This document shows, piece by piece, positions 22,425-24,330 of a DNA stretch of 24,330 nucleotides (positions are counted from its first letter, which is position 1; each line of letters opens with the position of its first letter). The stretch is from Bacteroidales bacterium UBA1458 (lineage in GTDB: Bacteria > Bacteroidota > Bacteroidia > Bacteroidales > VadinHA17). The notes under the pieces were generated by a model. The model ran no database searches. It was not told where the DNA came from and was given only the letters and a program-made list of their open reading frames with translations. The stretch covers positions 424 through 24,753 of the forward strand of contig DCSU01000134.1 of the NCBI GenBank assembly GCA_002325785.1. Reading direction: 5' to 3'. The position numbers and the translations under genes are program-made.

Positions 22425-22428
22425 GACC

Positions 22429-23292
22429 TTACCTGTGTTTGAAGACTGAGATGAGTGGCTTGATATAATCGCCTCCGGTACTGATTGTTGCTGAGTCCAC
22501 ACCACAGCTCCTGAAGCTGTTGCTGACGGTCTCATCATGCTTCTTCCACAGAGCTGCATAATCATTCCTTATCCTGGCTGAGGAGGTGTCTACCCAACTC
22601 TCCCTCCCTGTCTCCGGGTCGGCGATCTTCATAAAGCCGACGTCGGGAAGTTCCTGTTCGCGTCTGTCACTGATACGCAGGGCGACAACATCATGCTTGC
22701 CGGAGGCGATACGCAGAGGGTCAACAAACGACGGAGCCATAAAATCGGAGAGGATAAACGCCGTGCATCGCTTCCTGATGACATTAGTCAGGAAACGGAG
22801 CGGCTCCTGGAGTGATGTGCCGGCCGACTGCGGCTCATAACTGAGCAATTCGCGGATAATACGGAGCATGTGCCCCCTTCCTTTCTGCGGAGGGATATAT
22901 TTTTCGACTTTTTCTGTGAAGAGTATCAGCCCTACCTTATCATTGTTGGCTATAACCGAATATGCCAGCACGGCTGCTATCTCTGTCATCATCTCTCTCT
23001 TGGTTGATGCCACCGTACCGAAGTCGCCTGACCGGCTAACATCAACCAGCAGCATCACTGTCAGCTCCCGCTCCTCCTCAAAAATCTTGACATAGGGGTG
23101 TCCGAAACGGGCTGTTACGTTCCAGTCAATGTTCCGGATGTCGTCTCCGAACTGGTACTCGCGTACCTCGCTGAAGGCCATTCCTCTACCCCTGAAGGCG
23201 CTGTGATACTCTCCTGCAAAGATCTGCCGGGTAAGGCCACGCGACCTTATCTCAATCTTTCTTACTTTCTTAAGCAGCTCTGATGTTTCCAC
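22429..23292 (-). CDS. DUF58 protein
   Basis: A 287-residue soluble protein with the DUF58 core FSEVREYQFGDDIRNIDWNVTARFGHPYVKIFEEERE at about 40-76, followed by a VWA-like section with DVSRSGDFG (Asp84, Ser86, Ser88), similar to a MIDAS but with no strong evidence for the later motifs. DUF58 proteins sit next to MoxR ATPases across bacteria and are believed to be their clients or adaptors. It has no membrane helix. It is four bases before the next gene and 13 bases after the small secreted protein. Confidence 0.93.
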   Translation of the reverse strand: METSELLKKVRKIEIRSRGLTRQIFAGEYHSAFRGRGMAFSEVREYQFGDDIRNIDWNVTARFGHPYVKIFEEERELTVMLLVDVSRSGDFGTVASTKREMMTEIAAVLAYSVIANNDKVGLILFTEKVEKYIPPQKGRGHMLRIIRELLSYEPQSAGTSLQEPLRFLTNVIRKRCTAFILSDFMAPSFVDPLRIASGKHDVVALRISDRREQELPDVGFMKIADPETGRESWVDTSSARIRNDYAALWKKHDETVSNSFRSCGVDSATISTGGDYIKPLISVFKHR

Positions 23293-23305
23293 TTTTGCCC
23301 TTATG

Positions 23306-23713
23306 CTATGTCCGCTCGTGGGTCACGGTAAAAAACCATGATTCCTGCTTCAGCCTGACGGTTATCTCCTCACCGCCGGACCTGTAACTCCACCTGTTCG
23401 CCTCAGCGGTTTTGTATAAGTCATTAAGCTCTTTTACCTTCCTGTCATAACAGCTGTTGTCACAGGTGATCCTGACGCCCTTGCATTTTCCCCTTTCATC
23501 CATGAAGATCACCCATGTCTCATTTTCGTCACGTGAACTGTATTTGAGATACCTGAATGTGTTGTTCCTGAACATGTTATCTATTTTGAGGCCCGGCCTG
23601 TCAGCAGACATGATCTCAATGACATGCTGCTCAGGCAGGCCGATGAGCTCCTGGGCTGCAGCAGTGCTGCATACCATGGTCAGCAGGATGACAATAACCG
23701 GTATCTTCTTCAT
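23306..23713 (-). CDS. Small secreted protein of unknown function in the Bat operon
   Basis: A 135-residue protein with a Sec signal peptide (MKKIPVIVILLTMVCSTAAAQ) and a mature domain of about 115 residues. It has three cysteines (CKGVRITCDNSC) in its middle, possibly a disulfide, and a C-terminal WSYRSGGEEITVRLKQESWFF. I do not recognise the family. It lies five bases after moxR and 13 before the DUF58 gene, so it belongs to the operon, but it is not a standard member of Bat operons that I know. Confidence 0.75.
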   Translation of the reverse strand: MKKIPVIVILLTMVCSTAAAQELIGLPEQHVIEIMSADRPGLKIDNMFRNNTFRYLKYSSRDENETWVIFMDERGKCKGVRITCDNSCYDRKVKELNDLYKTAEANRWSYRSGGEEITVRLKQESWFFTVTHERT

Positions 23714-23718
23714 GGCCG

Positions 23719-24330
23719 CTACGGGACTTCAACCGTGTTAAGTATCTCGGTGATGATCTGGTCCTGAGTGATATTCTCAGCCTCAGCCTCATAGGTGAGC
23801 CCTATGCGGTGACGCAGTACATCGGCGCAGAGGAAGCGCACGTCTTCCGGTACCACAAAGCCCCTGCGCTTAATGAAGGCATAGGCCTTGGCAGCCAGGG
23901 CCAGGTTGATGCCTGCCCTCGGCGAGGCGCCGTAGGCTATCAGGGGCGTGAACTTAGACAGCCCGTACTTGTCAGGCTGGCGCGTAGCAAACACTATATC
24001 GAGAATGTAATTCTCAATCTTTTCATCAAGGTAGACCTTCCGCACCACCTCTCTGGCCCTGAGTATATCTTCCGGCTTGAGGATGGTCTTTGCCGTCGGG
24101 AACACGCTGGCAAGGTTCTCACGGATGATCATCCTCTCCTCCTCCTTCTCGGGGTAGGTGATCACCACCTTAAGCATGAACCTGTCAACCTGTGCCTCAG
24201 GAAGCGGATAGGTACCCTCCTGTTCGATGGGGTTCTGCGTAGCAAGCACCATGAAGGGCTCGCCCAGCTTGTAGGTTGTCTCCCCGATGGTCACCTGGCG
24301 CTCCTGCATGGCTTCGAGCAATGCGCTCTG
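23719..24330 (-). CDS. MoxR-family AAA ATPase, C-terminal part
   Basis: The gene runs off the right edge; 203 residues are visible (the frame is open from 24330). The segment starts just after Walker B with QSALLEAMQERQVTIG, continues with sensor 1 (MVLATQNPIEQEGTYPLPEAQVDRFML, where the Asn and the Arg finger region are kept) and ends with the lid domain (YGASPRAGINLALAAKAYAF, then DVRFLCADVLRHRIGL). Walker A lies outside. MoxR ATPases act as chaperones for the VWA proteins encoded downstream. It is the first visible gene of the Bat operon; the promoter is outside the window. Confidence 0.95.
   Translation of the reverse strand, partial: QSALLEAMQERQVTIGETTYKLGEPFMVLATQNPIEQEGTYPLPEAQVDRFMLKVVITYPEKEEERMIIRENLASVFPTAKTILKPEDILRAREVVRKVYLDEKIENYILDIVFATRQPDKYGLSKFTPLIAYGASPRAGINLALAAKAYAFIKRRGFVVPEDVRFLCADVLRHRIGLTYEAEAENITQDQIITEILNTVEVP

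Noticed and set aside
21456..22565. Longer start for the BatD-like gene
   Set aside because: The extra 47 residues are coded inside the DUF58 gene and precede an obvious signal peptide at 22424.

Overview
This window (about 24.3 kb, moderate GC) looks like a chromosomal segment of a Bacteroidota bacterium, most likely a Bacteroidales relative. The evidence is a nearly complete Bacteroides aerotolerance (Bat) operon, several Bacteroidota-type -7 boxes (TAnnTTTG) before genes, lipoprotein signals followed by charged residues, and the general absence of strong Shine-Dalgarno sites. I see no tRNA, rRNA, CRISPR array, insertion sequence, integrase or phage gene. No gene-free stretch exceeds 300 bases.

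Left part (1-4968): the start of a DUF4956 membrane protein and an overlapping VTC-type polyphosphate polymerase gene (both minus strand), a small DUF4870/Tic20-like membrane protein (minus), an EamA/DMT 10-TM transporter (plus), a pair of near-identical palindromic repeats between convergent genes, a GH18 chitinase-like lipoprotein (minus), and a divergently transcribed GH130 mannosyl-phosphorylase-type gene (plus).

Middle part (4969-11054): the most interesting locus. A 254-bp leader with repeated ATAACTT/AGGTTAT elements precedes five tightly packed plus-strand genes: a KamA lysine 2,3-aminomutase, two different ATP-grasp ligases of the D-Ala-D-Ala-ligase fold, a small GNAT acetyltransferase, and a DUF486 four-TM membrane protein. 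Gaps are 7, -4, -4 and -4 bases. The set looks like a biosynthetic pathway: make beta-lysine, form one or two amide bonds, acetylate, and perhaps export. Neither lysine-fermentation genes nor the long AblB-type acetyltransferase are present, so I infer an uncharacterised beta-lysine-containing small molecule. A threonine aldolase gene (minus) overlaps its 3' end, followed by uracil-DNA glycosylase (plus).

Right part (11055-24330): everything is on the minus strand. Reading in the direction of transcription from the right edge: MoxR ATPase (partial), a small secreted protein, DUF58 protein, a BatD-like membrane protein, BatA, BatB (VWA proteins), BatC (TPR with a Q/D/N/K-rich tail), BatD, BatE. 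Then, after a 52-base gap, come a small lipoprotein, a molybdopterin oxidoreductase without a Tat signal, a four-cluster Fe-S protein fused to a DmsC-type membrane anchor, and a PLP-dependent Cys/Met-metabolism enzyme that overlaps the anchor gene. The last four form a second compact unit that may handle a sulfur or other oxyanion/oxide substrate on the cytoplasmic side of the membrane. All functional assignments are from reading motifs and recalling families; no database search was possible.
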